Below are positions 1 to 9,400 of a stretch of DNA of 64,000 nucleotides, piece after piece; positions within the stretch are counted from its first letter, which is position 1; the number at the start of each line of letters is the position of its first letter. The notes under the pieces were generated by a model. That model was not told the DNA's origin. It searched no databases and saw only the letters and a program-made list of their open reading frames with translations. Where the stretch lies: positions 61,935 through 125,934 of the forward strand of contig JAFZAC010000033.1 in NCBI GenBank assembly GCA_017548365.1, written 5' to 3'. The position numbers and the translations under genes were made by a program. This DNA comes from Muribaculaceae bacterium (GTDB lineage Bacteria; Bacteroidota; Bacteroidia; Bacteroidales; Muribaculaceae).

Positions 1-68
1 AGAAGAAAGAAGAAGCCCCAATGCCCGCCGCCAATCCCGGAATGGGCGGCATGGGAGGAATGATGTAG
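1..68 (+). CDS. groL: Chaperonin GroEL, C-terminal end (5' truncated)
   Basis: Only the last 21 codons and the TAG stop (66-68) lie in the window. The frame ends in a Gly/Met-rich tail (GMGGMGGMM) after KKEEAPMPAANP. This is the hallmark disordered tail of GroEL, the 60-kDa chaperonin subunit that folds proteins in the GroES-capped cage. The body of the gene lies upstream of the window. The tail pattern is so specific that I am confident despite its length. A hairpin terminator follows 20 bases later. Confidence 0.93.
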   Translation, partial: KKEEAPMPAANPGMGGMGGMM

Positions 69-87
69 AAAACACTCATTAATAATG

Positions 88-123
88 AAAGGTCGAGTTC
101 TTACTGGAACTTGACCTTTTTTC
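88..123 (+). terminator. Rho-independent terminator of groL
   Basis: Stem AAGGTCGAGTT / AACTTGACCTT (one G-U type mismatch) around an 8-base loop, followed by a T-rich run. It sits just after the groL stop. Confidence 0.8.
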
Positions 124-163
124 TTCGCAATAGTACATGACTATAGATGATGAAGTCAATTCT

Positions 164-187
164 GTAGGGTCGGGGCATGCCCTGACC
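164..187 (+). repeat. REP-like palindrome 1 (GTAG foot plus 20-nt palindrome)
   Basis: GTAG (164-167) followed by GGTCGGGGCATGCCCTGACC (168-187), a palindrome apart from one wobble-compatible position. It is the same element as the four copies around the kinase gene at 13.8 and 16.1 kb, here alone between groL and the RNA methyltransferase. GTAG beside the hairpin foot is the signature of REP sequences handled by RAYT (TnpA-REP) proteins. No RAYT gene is in the window. Confidence 0.7.
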
Positions 188-201
188 GAAAGAGAATGAT
201 G

Positions 202-987
202 TTATAACTCCCGCTGTCGCACGGCTTCAAACAGTAGAATCGCTGCACTCACCGACACGTTTAATGAGTCGAGCATGCCGCGCATGGGGATGCGGATATG
301 GGCGGTGGCAGCTTTGCGCCACGCTTGGGTGAGACCTGTAGACTCGGTGCCCATCACGATGGCTGTAGCGCCACGCATGGGAGTGTGGTAATAGAGCTCG
401 CTGTCTTGAAGCTGGGCGGTGAGAATCTTGATATTGTTCTCTTTCAAGAACTTAATACATTCCAAACTGCTGCATGCCACGCATGGCACAGTGAAAATTG
501 ATCCCAGCGAACTGCGGATGAGGTTTGGATTATATAGGTCTGTAAGCGGGTCACACACCACAACCGCTGTTGCTTGGGCAGCATCGGCACTGCGCAGCAC
601 CGCGCCTATGTTTCCTGGCTTCTCAACCCCTTCAAGCACAACAATTAATGGGGCATCGCCCAGATCAATATCGCTAAGCGACAAGAATCGGGGCTCTACA
701 ATGGCTATAACTCCCTCGGTCGAACCACGATAGGCAATCTTCTCATAAACTTGTGGTGTTACCTCTACAGGTTCAAAATCAGCAACTTGCAACTTTTCGA
801 TGTCAAAGAGGGTGGGGCAGTAGAACACAGATTCTACTTTGAACCCGGCATTGATGCAGTGTTGAAGTTCGCGTGCACCTTCAACCACTATGCGCTGCTC
901 GCTGCGTCTCTGCTGAGAGCGTTGCTGCAGTAACACTAATCGTTTTATTCTGGGGTTCTGAGGGCTTGATATGAGTAATGGTGCCAT
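202..987 (-). CDS. RNA 2'-O-ribose methyltransferase, TrmH/SpoU family
   Basis: SPOUT-class enzyme expected to methylate a ribose 2'-OH in rRNA or tRNA using S-adenosylmethionine (SAM); the exact target nucleotide cannot be read from sequence. An N-terminal substrate-binding region (SSPQNPRIKRL) precedes the catalytic trefoil-knot domain. SpoU motif 1 (EKPGNIGAVLRSADA, about residues 122-136), motif 2 (IVMGTESTGL, about 210-219) and motif 3 (IRIPMRGMLDSLNVSVSAA, about 231-249) are all present. At 261 residues it has the normal length. I chose ATG at 987; an in-frame TTG at 999 would add four residues. It is monocistronic, with a TAnnTTTG box at 1009-1016. Confidence 0.9.
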   Translation of the reverse strand: MAPLLISSPQNPRIKRLVLLQQRSQQRRSEQRIVVEGARELQHCINAGFKVESVFYCPTLFDIEKLQVADFEPVEVTPQVYEKIAYRGSTEGVIAIVEPRFLSLSDIDLGDAPLIVVLEGVEKPGNIGAVLRSADAAQATAVVVCDPLTDLYNPNLIRSSLGSIFTVPCVACSSLECIKFLKENNIKILTAQLQDSELYYHTPMRGATAIVMGTESTGLTQAWRKAATAHIRIPMRGMLDSLNVSVSAAILLFEAVRQREL

Positions 988-1008
988 GGTGTATGCCAAT
1001 TTTTGTTA

Positions 1009-1016
1009 CAAAAGTA
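1009..1016 (-). promoter_or_regulatory. -7 box for the TrmH-family gene
   Basis: Minus-strand TACTTTTG matches the Bacteroidota -7 consensus TAnnTTTG, 21 bases before the ATG. Confidence 0.5.
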
Positions 1017-1059
1017 ATAAAAAATATTGTTTTCATGGTCTCTGTTACCAAAAATAGTG

Positions 1060-1067
1060 TAACTTTG
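1060..1067 (+). promoter_or_regulatory. -7 box for the lipoprotein gene at 1098
   Basis: TAACTTTG matches TAnnTTTG, 30 bases before the chosen ATG. This supports a start at 1098 rather than at an upstream in-frame codon. No clear -33 TTTG was seen. Confidence 0.55.
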
Positions 1068-1097
1068 CCGATTATTAACTCAATAATTAATTTCGAT

Positions 1098-1616
1098 ATG
1101 GAAAAGTTCTTAAAATTATCATTAGCTCTGATATGCTGTGTTTTTATGGGAATGTCGCTCTCGTCATGCGGAGACGATGAACCTATTATCTCAAATGATA
1201 TTCAAACGAGTGAACTTACCACTCCCATGTTCCTCTTTGAGCAACCCAACGGGGCGGTGTCAAGCATCGTCAATGGTTTTTCGTTCTGGACTTTCACCAA
1301 TGAGAAAGCCGCTTATGGCACTTTTGCTCTGGCAGGAAATCGTCCAGTACTGAAATGCACCGAACTCTATAACACATGGACTGTGGCTGATGGGAAATTG
1401 GTTCTTGGAAATGTTAGTCACAATCTTACTAAAATCAATGTATTAGGAGTGAAAGCCTATACTATCGATTTAACTGTTTACATTCCTTCAAACCTCACAA
1501 TTAGCAACTTCAAGGCCGAGACAGTTTTCACCGAACTTGGACTTAATAAGGAAAAACTTTGGAATGGACTGGAGAGAGCTAAGCAAGAAGGTCCAGTTTA
1601 TATTGATGAACTCTAG
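1098..1616 (+). CDS. Small lipoprotein of unknown function
   Basis: 172 residues. The N-terminus is a type II signal peptide with a lipobox ending LSSC (Cys24) followed by GDDEP. Acidic residues after the lipidated Cys fit the Bacteroidota lipoprotein export signal, which would place it on the cell surface. The remaining 145 residues look like a beta-rich domain (alternating hydrophobics such as WTVADGKLVLGN) that I cannot assign to a family. An in-frame ATG at 978 lies upstream of the promoter box and would bury the signal peptide, so I rejected it. It is a single gene with its own promoter and terminator. Confidence 0.75.
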   Translation: MEKFLKLSLALICCVFMGMSLSSCGDDEPIISNDIQTSELTTPMFLFEQPNGAVSSIVNGFSFWTFTNEKAAYGTFALAGNRPVLKCTELYNTWTVADGKLVLGNVSHNLTKINVLGVKAYTIDLTVYIPSNLTISNFKAETVFTELGLNKEKLWNGLERAKQEGPVYIDEL

Positions 1617-1667
1617 AGGTTTTATATGTAAATTATAGGAAATCAACAATATAACACCAGCTAAAAG

Positions 1668-1700
1668 ACGCTTCCACAATTATGTGGAGGCGCCTTTTTT
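1668..1700 (+). terminator. Terminator after the lipoprotein gene
   Basis: Stem GCTTCCACA / TGTGGAGGC (one G-T pair) with an ATTA-type loop, followed by GCC and six T. Confidence 0.8.
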
Positions 1701-1801
1701 ATTTAGGTTATAATGCCTTTTTGGGTCTAAAAAAGAGCATATCAACTTGTAAAATATCTAAAAAAATGTAATTTTTTTCGTTTTATGCCGTTGTAAATAT
1801 G

Positions 1802-1809
1802 TATCTTTG
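1802..1809 (+). promoter_or_regulatory. -7 box for the carboxypeptidase gene
   Basis: TATCTTTG matches TAnnTTTG, 36 bases before ATG 1846. Confidence 0.55.
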
Positions 1810-1845
1810 CAACCCCAATCGATTATTAATTAAGACACACGAGTA

Positions 1846-2844
1846 ATGAAGTTTAAAAAAATAACTACATTTACCATGATAAGCTGGGCACTGTTATTGT
1901 GCTCATTATTCGCATTTATTCCATTCCAAGCACAGGCCAAAGGTAGTCCTAAAGGAACTCCAAGCAGCACTCCTACTATATATAATGCTGTTCTTGACGA
2001 GCTCTCGGCCGATTCCATTGATGCACAGCTCAAAAAACTCAGTGCTCAGGCATGGTTTATGGTAGATGCCGAAAAGGGTAGACCACTCAGTTGGAAAAAT
2101 CCAGACAAGAAGATGTATCCTGCCAGTATGACCAAGATGATGACTTGCATTCTTGCATGCGAGAGTGGAAGACTCAGTGACATCGTGACTATCAGCGCAA
2201 AATCGGCTGCGGTTCCTTATGGCGGAGTGAAGACTGGTGAGCAATATGTTCTCCGTGACTTGCTCTATAGAGTTATGCTCCCAAGCGACAATGGGGCTGC
2301 TGCTGCTGTTGCCGAATTCTTGGGTGAAGATATCCCATCATTTGCTGTGATGATGAACAAGAAGGCTAAGGCGTTAGGTATGAACAGCACTAACTTTGTT
2401 AATCCTCATGGATTGCCCGATGATAATCATTACACCACTGCTCGTGACATGATGAAGCTTCTCAAGTATTGTATGAAAAACAAGGATTTTGCTGAGATAG
2501 TTTCAAATTCATCTAAAACTATCTACACTACCACTGGCAAGCAAATAAACCTCAAGAGCACTATTGGTCTGTATGGACGATATGATGGTTGCCTCGGTGG
2601 CAAGACTGGAACTACTCGTGCCGCTGGCGGATGCCTCGCATCGGCTGTTGAGAGAGATGGAACAAGGATTTATCTGGTGATAATGAAATGTGAACCTGCA
2701 CGTGAACGCACTGGCGAGTCAATTGTTCTCTATGACAAGGGATTTGAGATGATGAAATTCTTCAAGCGTCACAAGCATGGATATCGCGATGCCAATGCAA
2801 GGCCACAAGCACAACAGAATGTGGCAAGGCCTAAGAATAAATAG
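1846..2844 (+). CDS. dacA: D-alanyl-D-alanine carboxypeptidase (PBP5/6-like, S11 family)
   Basis: Removes the terminal D-Ala from peptidoglycan pentapeptides in the periplasm, limiting cross-linking. The protein has 332 residues with a Sec signal peptide (about 1-31, ending QAQA). The three penicillin-binding motifs are intact and correctly spaced: SxxK as S94-M-T-K97 inside YPASMTKMM, SxN as S147-D-N149, and KTG at 253-255 inside GGKTGTT. The C-terminal beta-sandwich domain and amphipathic anchor of E. coli PBP5 are missing; the protein ends soon after the catalytic domain in a basic, Gln/Ala-rich tail, so it may be soluble. It is transcribed alone, from its own -7 box to a terminator. Confidence 0.93.
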   Translation: MKFKKITTFTMISWALLLCSLFAFIPFQAQAKGSPKGTPSSTPTIYNAVLDELSADSIDAQLKKLSAQAWFMVDAEKGRPLSWKNPDKKMYPASMTKMMTCILACESGRLSDIVTISAKSAAVPYGGVKTGEQYVLRDLLYRVMLPSDNGAAAAVAEFLGEDIPSFAVMMNKKAKALGMNSTNFVNPHGLPDDNHYTTARDMMKLLKYCMKNKDFAEIVSNSSKTIYTTTGKQINLKSTIGLYGRYDGCLGGKTGTTRAAGGCLASAVERDGTRIYLVIMKCEPARERTGESIVLYDKGFEMMKFFKRHKHGYRDANARPQAQQNVARPKNK

Positions 2845-2877
2845 GACAACTAAGAAGTATGTGAATATATAAATTGA

Positions 2878-2917
2878 AGTCACCCCCTGATGGAAATAAT
2901 CAAGGGGTGACTCTTTT
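2878..2917 (+). terminator. Terminator after the carboxypeptidase gene
   Basis: Stem AGTCACCCC / GGGGTGACT with a 17-base A/T-rich loop and a following run of six T. Confidence 0.85.
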
Positions 2918-2939
2918 TTGTATGCTGTATATAGGCAGC

Positions 2940-3314
2940 TCAGAACTGAGGAACAGGATCCATCTTGCGGGTAGAAGTGGATTTGCTCGTTTTAGAAGAT
3001 TGTTTCTTGGTGCTCTTCTTTTTGGTGCTCTTTGTTGACTGTGATTTGCCTTTAGACTTTGTGTTGCTGTTGGCGTTTTTGCTAGTATTACTCTTTTTAG
3101 TCTTTTTCTTGTCGCTTTTCTTGGGAGCGCTCTTTTCGGCCCCGTCTATATACTCATTAAGCTCTTTATCGTTGCCTGGCGACATCTTTACATCGCTTGA
3201 GCATCGGCGCTCAATGAACACTGCGGCAAGAAGCAGCACTATAATTATTGCTATAGCCCAGGCTCCCGCCCGTTCCTGTTTCGACATCTTGAAAAGTTCT
3301 CCTAATTTGCCCAT
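2940..3314 (-). CDS. Small membrane-anchored Lys/Ser/Thr-rich protein
   Basis: 124 residues. A short N-terminal segment (MGKLGELFKMSKQERAGAW) precedes one strong transmembrane helix (about residues 19-36). Next comes a 25-residue acidic stretch, then a very low-complexity tail of Lys, Ser, Thr and Asn (about 63-116) ending RKMDPVPQF. The SKQER-plus-helix start resembles the N-terminus of Bacteroidota helix-hairpin-helix membrane proteins, but no such domain follows. The function is unknown; the basic tail could bind nucleic acid or peptidoglycan. Codon use looks normal. A -7 box lies 35 bases upstream. Confidence 0.7.
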   Translation of the reverse strand: MGKLGELFKMSKQERAGAWAIAIIIVLLLAAVFIERRCSSDVKMSPGNDKELNEYIDGAEKSAPKKSDKKKTKKSNTSKNANSNTKSKGKSQSTKSTKKKSTKKQSSKTSKSTSTRKMDPVPQF

Positions 3315-3349
3315 AGCTTGTAGTTTTTGTTGTGTGAGGAATAATGATG

Positions 3350-3357
3350 CAAAAATA
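3350..3357 (-). promoter_or_regulatory. -7 box for the basic membrane protein gene
   Basis: Minus-strand TATTTTTG matches TAnnTTTG. Confidence 0.45.
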
Positions 3358-3484
3358 TAAATTATCTCTCACTTATTAAAGATTTCAATCCCTTATTTTG
3401 CCATAATAAGGTTTATTCTATTATAATTTAATGGTTTAATCAAAAATTAGAGATATTTTTATGAGTTATTTATGAAAAAATACT

Positions 3485-3492
3485 TAACTTTG
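3485..3492 (+). promoter_or_regulatory. -7 box for the VanZ-like gene
   Basis: TAACTTTG, 29 bases before ATG 3522. Confidence 0.55.
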
Positions 3493-3521
3493 CGCGACTA
3501 TTACCATTGATGTAAATTTTT

Positions 3522-4019
3522 ATGCGTAAATTCTTTAAATATTTACCAACAGGAATGTTTTCGGCTATAGCAACAGTTTTAGTAGTATACATGTTGCTGT
3601 CTCCACCATCTCAATTCTCATCGGGATGGCTCTCATTCTTGCATTTCAAGAATTCTGATAAGGTAGTCCATTTTCTCATGTTCTTTTTCTTGGGCTTTGC
3701 CTATCTGTTTGATTACACTAAGTATAAAAGCCCGAGACATACAAAACTTAACAAAGAGCTGGCATTCACAGCTGTTGCAGCAATGGTGGGATTGTTGACT
3801 GAGTCAGCGCAGCTCGTCATGGGATTGGGAAGAAGTTTTGAGGTTGCCGACATCATTTTCGACATGATTGGCGCTCTGGCGGCTTTTGCCTTTATGCGAT
3901 GGAAAGGCGGTCACCTGCTTCGCAAGTATGCTTTTCGTAGAACACACAAGCATCGCTCAAAACGACGCAAAAAGCGCAGTTCCAGTCGTCAAAATTTTTA
4001 TTCAATTGACGCCAACTAG
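3522..4019 (+). CDS. VanZ-like membrane protein
   Basis: 165 residues with about four transmembrane segments and the VanZ-family landmarks: DKVVHFLMFFFLGF in the second helix and TESAQLVMGLGRSFEVADIIFDMIGA in the third and fourth. VanZ is known for low-level teicoplanin resistance, but most members, including the small single-domain ones of Bacteroidota, have no proven role. I do not infer drug resistance. The C-terminus is a strongly basic cytoplasmic tail (HKHRSKRRKKRSSSR). The gene converges on tamL and the two stop codons share the same CTAG tetranucleotide (4016-4019). Confidence 0.85.
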   Translation: MRKFFKYLPTGMFSAIATVLVVYMLLSPPSQFSSGWLSFLHFKNSDKVVHFLMFFFLGFAYLFDYTKYKSPRHTKLNKELAFTAVAAMVGLLTESAQLVMGLGRSFEVADIIFDMIGALAAFAFMRWKGGHLLRKYAFRRTHKHRSKRRKKRSSSRQNFYSIDAN

Positions 4020-6454
4020 AAGGGATAGCCAATGGCTATGTGGAAAGCAAGGCTGTCTTTAAACCTGGGAATGTTGAAATAGCCTCGTTGGCCTGTATCG
4101 TAAGGTGCGTGAAGCGCTATACCAAGGTCGGCACGTAACACTATCATACTCATGTCAAATCTCACGCCAAGGCCGGTGTTGAGAGCTATCTCGTTGAAGA
4201 AGTTCTTGCCAGTGAGTTTGCCGCCAGGACGGAATTCATCGTCCTTAAGCAGCCACACATTTCCTGCATCAAGAAATACCGCACCCTTCAAGTATCCAAG
4301 TAGGGGGAAACGATATTCCAAGTTGGTCTCAAGCTTGAATGTACCTGTTTGGTCATAGTATGACAAGGCATTCTCATATTCCTGATGATAACTGCCGGGA
4401 CCCACCGAACGTACCGAAAATCCTCTAAGGGAGTTGGAGCCGCCTATGTAGAATTGCTCCATGTAAGGCACTTCATCAAAATTGCCATAGGCATGGGCTG
4501 CACCCACAAGTAGGCGCCCCACAAGTTTGTGTTCATTAAGGAATGAACGAGTCCATACCACTTGTGTCTGAACTTTCAGGAATTGCGAGAAGTAGGTGTT
4601 CATGATGTGCATTTCGCCACTTTTCACACCAAAGGCGCGCCACAAGCAATAAGCAAGATTACCTGCTTCGGTGGCAGTGATATTCCACACAATATTGTTC
4701 TTGCCAAATGTGCGGTCAAGAGTATAAGAGTATATCATCTGTGGAATGAACACGTCCTCGAATGCCTGCTTCACAGCACGGTTGAAAAAGTAGGCAGAGT
4801 CAAAGGCTGCGGTTGTGCTCAGCAAGTTGGAGTAGGTGAGTTTGAATGGTGTGAACCTGTGCTGGCTGTACTTGCGGGCATGCCACTCCCACGTCATCTC
4901 GGCACTCATACGTGCCATTTTGAAGAAATTAGGGCGGTTCAAGAATTCTCCACCCACGGTGAATCGGGTCCAATTAAGGTAACGGCGAGTGCGGTCAATG
5001 AATCGTGGCGCTAGCAGTCTCGGAATTGCCAGGCTCACATCAAGACCTACTTCATAACTGTTGAAGTCTGAATTCTTATAGGCACCGCCTTTACCTGTTT
5101 GCCATTCATACGATCCAGTCAGATCGGCACTAAGCTGTTCGGCGCCGCCAAAGATGTTTTTATGTTTGATACCCACTCCAATTCCCGGACCAATGAAACT
5201 GTTGGACTTGGTCGTGCCTTGGGCTTCAACCTTCACCTCTATGGGTTTGTCAAGTGTGCAATAGATTCTGAGGTCCATGAAACGATTGCCAATAGAGTCT
5301 GTCGAGTCCTTGGGAACAGTTTCTATGTTGACGCTGCTGAATATGCCTGTGCGGGCGAGATTCATTTGTATAACGTCCATATTTCCAACTCTGAAGGGCC
5401 TACCTTTAAGTCCTCTGATGCATGACGAGATAAGCCTGTCACTGATATGGACTGGTTGTTTCTTGACAATTATGCAAAAGCGGCTTTTCACTGTGTCGGG
5501 GACGCCTCGGCCGGTGAAGTTCTCTACGAAGACTGTGTCATTGCCTGTCACGAAACGAGTGAAAGCATGTTCGGGGATATCCGAGGTCTTGACCATTTGT
5601 ATGTTTATAACGCCCTTCTGACTTACACTATCGGCAAGATACTCTATATATTCAGGTCTGAAATAGTAATACCCGCGGTTTCGAAGCTCATTGGCGATAT
5701 TGATTCTAACAGTGTTGAGTGAGTCGGCGCAATATCGGCTGCCAGTCTTGAAATATTTGCTTATATAGGCTGTCGAGTCGATGTAGAAGTAGATGAGAGA
5801 GTCTGTGCTGTATGATTTGCTGAAATTGAATTTTTTACTTTTAATGGAACGGTCTATTGCGTCGATGTGGGCACTGTCTTCTAGATAAGTGATTTTGCCC
5901 AATGTGTAGGGTTTATGAAGGTCAATGTTATAGGAAATTTTTGCCTTCTTGGGATTGTTCTTGCTGTATTCTAGGCTATAGCTCGACTTGGAACCGAAAT
6001 AACCATTATCATGAAGCAGTTCATCAATCATGGTCACGCGGGTTTGTGGTCGAACATTGCTGATGAGAACCGGTTTGGCAACAAGCGCTTTGTAGAGCCA
6101 GCTTTTAAATCCTTTTATTTTTTTAAGTGAATCCTCTTTTATTTTCGTTACTTTTCCGTTTTCGTTTGTGGTGGTATACCAATGATTGTACACCCACAAG
6201 CCTATAGGGAATGGGTTGCGGATATATGGAGAGTAGAGCGGGTTGTTGGGCTTATAGTTGATAGCGCTGAAGATTTGGTCCTTGACATCGCTCTCAATCT
6301 TGACTGTGTCGAGATTGTTGTATTGCACTTTCTTCACACCGGTATACAGCACTTCCCCGTCGCCAAGGAGTTTGGTCGTGGAGCAAGCAACCAGCATCCA
6401 AGCGAAAACAAGAAGCAGTAATATCGCGATAGGCAACTTTCTCATGCGCGTCAA
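4016..6454 (-). CDS. tamL: TamL: Omp85-family outer-membrane assembly lipoprotein (TamA homologue)
   Basis: Outer-membrane beta-barrel of the BamA/TamA superfamily, 812 residues. Unlike proteobacterial TamA it has a type II signal peptide with lipobox LVAC (Cys24) followed by STTKLLGDGEVLYTG, the start typical of Bacteroidota TamL. A POTRA-like periplasmic region (about 25-420) precedes the 16-strand barrel (about 430-812). The conserved barrel segment GGSNSLRGF (L6 loop VRGF/Y-type motif) is present and the chain ends IAIGYPF with the terminal aromatic expected of outer-membrane proteins. It lies two bases after tamB, so the two are one operon. TamL and TamB are thought to act together in inserting outer-membrane proteins or moving lipids. 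Confidence 0.92.
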   Translation of the reverse strand: MTRMRKLPIAILLLLVFAWMLVACSTTKLLGDGEVLYTGVKKVQYNNLDTVKIESDVKDQIFSAINYKPNNPLYSPYIRNPFPIGLWVYNHWYTTTNENGKVTKIKEDSLKKIKGFKSWLYKALVAKPVLISNVRPQTRVTMIDELLHDNGYFGSKSSYSLEYSKNNPKKAKISYNIDLHKPYTLGKITYLEDSAHIDAIDRSIKSKKFNFSKSYSTDSLIYFYIDSTAYISKYFKTGSRYCADSLNTVRINIANELRNRGYYYFRPEYIEYLADSVSQKGVINIQMVKTSDIPEHAFTRFVTGNDTVFVENFTGRGVPDTVKSRFCIIVKKQPVHISDRLISSCIRGLKGRPFRVGNMDVIQMNLARTGIFSSVNIETVPKDSTDSIGNRFMDLRIYCTLDKPIEVKVEAQGTTKSNSFIGPGIGVGIKHKNIFGGAEQLSADLTGSYEWQTGKGGAYKNSDFNSYEVGLDVSLAIPRLLAPRFIDRTRRYLNWTRFTVGGEFLNRPNFFKMARMSAEMTWEWHARKYSQHRFTPFKLTYSNLLSTTAAFDSAYFFNRAVKQAFEDVFIPQMIYSYTLDRTFGKNNIVWNITATEAGNLAYCLWRAFGVKSGEMHIMNTYFSQFLKVQTQVVWTRSFLNEHKLVGRLLVGAAHAYGNFDEVPYMEQFYIGGSNSLRGFSVRSVGPGSYHQEYENALSYYDQTGTFKLETNLEYRFPLLGYLKGAVFLDAGNVWLLKDDEFRPGGKLTGKNFFNEIALNTGLGVRFDMSMIVLRADLGIALHAPYDTGQRGYFNIPRFKDSLAFHIAIGYPF

Positions 6455-6456
6455 TT

Positions 6457-9400
6457 TTATGGGGTGTCGTTTACATTATTATTAGTAGGTGTTTCCAACT
6501 GGGGAGTTGGTTCTGATGGTACCTGGGGAGATGGCTTCTTGCGTAGCCACCTGAACAGTTCACCAAGGCTCGAAAGCTTGTGTTTCATCACAAAGCTGAT
6601 ACCTGTGATTGTGACCTCTCCCTCGAGTACACTCTCTATGCCCTTGTGGCGGAACAGGCGCAGGTAGCGACTGCCTGTGGGCGTAAGCAGGTATTCAAAC
6701 GAGATATCGCTTATCAAGTTGTCTGAGAAACTTGACTCGTTCTTCGCCTCGGTTGAGTATTCACCGCCAATTGCAATTTTGAAGCGGTCGTCAAAGAGCG
6801 TTTTCGACAAGTGGTAACTGTAGCTGGTCTCGGTGTGGCCGCCACTTTCTAATCTACCTTCATATTGATTGATGCCAAACGAAACGTCTATGCCTTTGAG
6901 GTTGTTGGCTGCCCAGCTGTTGATTTGTGACTGGATGAAAGAGAACAGGGCACCAGTAGTCGACAAGTCACCTGTTGTCTTCGAGCCAGAGTAAGAGTTG
7001 TAAAGCAGCAGATTGATGGCAGCCTGTGAACGCTGTGTGTCGGTGAGTGTCTGCAACTCGCTTTCTATGGCAGCGTCATTCTTTGCCTCAAGGTCAAATT
7101 TCAGGTCAATGTTGCTCAGCGTGTTCTTCAGCATTGCTGTGATGTCAAAGTCTACAAGCCTTGAGCCGTTTCCGGTTTCGTTCGTTACACTGGTGCGCAC
7201 TTTATTGGTCCCTTGCAGGTTGAGCTGAGGATTAAGCATGTCGCCGTTCCACGTGAGACTGCTGCCTTCAACAATGTTGAACACCTTTTGAGTCAGTACT
7301 GGTGGGGTATATCTGAATACTCCCGATTCTATGGTGTATGTGCCGTGGAGGTTATCCTTGCCGGCAAAGTCGATGCTGTAGCGCAACGAGCCTTCGCCAT
7401 TGATATTGACTCGGTCTCTTCCTTCGGGCTGAAGGAATGCATTGATTTTTGCGCCATTTTCGATGTCCACATCAACTTGTATGTTTAGCGCCGAAGCAGC
7501 CGAGCCGCCTGTTATGATGATAGAATCGCCACCCATCTCCGGATCGTTGGGATTGATGAATGTCACCATTCCCTTGGTTGCACTGCTGCTGCTCAAGTTG
7601 TTGATATTATCTTGCATCACATAGGTGATGTCCGAGCCTTTCAGGAGCTTCGCATCGGCATTGATGGCTGTCAGGTTGTTGCTTGAACGCAGTTTGCCCG
7701 AAATATCGATAAATCCATTGCCGAATATCTCGGAATCTTCCATCTGCTCGCTACTGAAGAATTGTATGTTCTTTCCTTTGACATCCAAATTCATCTTTAT
7801 GTTGTCGAGAGAGCTGAAGTCTACATCGCCGTTGATGTTTGCTGCATTTTTGTTGAGGCCATACAATTTGTAATTCCTGAATTCGATGGTGTTGTCTATT
7901 ATCTCAATGGAATCAGTACACAGCTTAAGTGAGCTGCCATAGCGGGGAAGAGTCACAAATGCCGAGTCACCGACAATTTTGCCGTTGATAAGGGGAGCAT
8001 CCATGCTTCCGTTCAATATGACGTCTCCGTTGGCATATCCCTTAAGCAAAACCATGTTTCCAGGAATGAATGGCGAAACCTTCTCCAGCGGGAAGCGCGT
8101 CATTGTGATTCCCAAGTTGAGTGGGCTTATCGATGTGCTGTCATTTAAGTTACCATAGGCCACGGCCACCTCCGAGCCATCCATATTAAGAATGGCATCA
8201 AGTCGCGTCGCCGACGTTTCAGGATCGATGGTGAGTTCGGCCGTCATATTCATGTCGGTTGGTTGCATTTCTTCGCTATAGCGGAACTTGGAGAGTCTCA
8301 CATTGCCGTCACCCAATAGGTTCTTCGTCTTCTCATCAAAGGTTAGTGCCATGTCAGCGTTAAGCACACCTGTCATGTCCGACAGCGACGGTATCATGTT
8401 GGTCCACTCCTCTATAATAAGGTTGTCAATATCAACTAGGATGTTTTGTCGGTGGCCCGTTTTAACCGAGTCGGTGTGCAAGTATACAAGACTTGAGTCG
8501 CTCTTCAGCTTCAAGTTTGCTTCAAGCAGCTTGTCTCCCAAATTGAGTCTCACAAAGTTGCTGTCGTTGACGCTCCACTTGCGGTAGGCGATGGTTGGAT
8601 TGTCAAGGAAATTGACATCTATTATTGCATCGGCAATATCGGCATTGAGCCCCACATTGTAACCTGTTTGATTCTTGATATTCTTTTGGTCAAGTCTCAT
8701 GTTCACTGTTGAGCCTGTGGCATATCCCTCCAAATCGACCGAAGCCATTTCGTCCCAAGTGCCCTTATTGTTTCGCATGCGTCCTGTAAACCCAATAATG
8801 TCGTCTTGCTGGTCAATGTTGAACTGTAGTGTGTCGATAGCTTTGTCGCCCACACTAAGCGATTTGGCATTAATCTGTCCATGCAACGAATTTATTCCCG
8901 ACATCGGGTCTCCATCGTTCGTGATTTCCGCATTGATTTCTCTGAAGTCCACATCCCATTGTCCCAGGAACCTTTGGAGGAGACCATTTGCTCCCATTTT
9001 CAGGTCAAGGTCAAATGCAGGCAATTCATTCACCAAATCATTTACATTAAGGTCTTTATTTTCTCGCTGATAGTCTATTTTATCAAGAAATCCACTGATG
9101 CCGTCGACTAAACCCATTATGCTGTTGGGTGAGGTGAATTTGATTTGGTTGTCGTATTCATCAGCATAATTCACTGATGTCGATCCTTCGTCGGCATTTA
9201 GATTCAAGCAAGTTTGTTCAGAGAAAATGTTCTCATCATTGTAGTTCCAGTTAAGATCACTCAAACAAAGGTCAGCATTATAGGTCATTTCTTCCAAGTT
9301 GAACGTTCCATGCAAGTCGATGTTTCCCTGGCCGTCGCAAGGAATGTCGAGCACATTCAGCGCTTGAAGGTCGAGACCTCTAACGTTTCCTGTAAGATCG

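Noticed and set aside
3522..4019. Glycopeptide-resistance gene
   Set aside because: VanZ homology alone does not give resistance, and no vanA/H/X/R/S genes are nearby.
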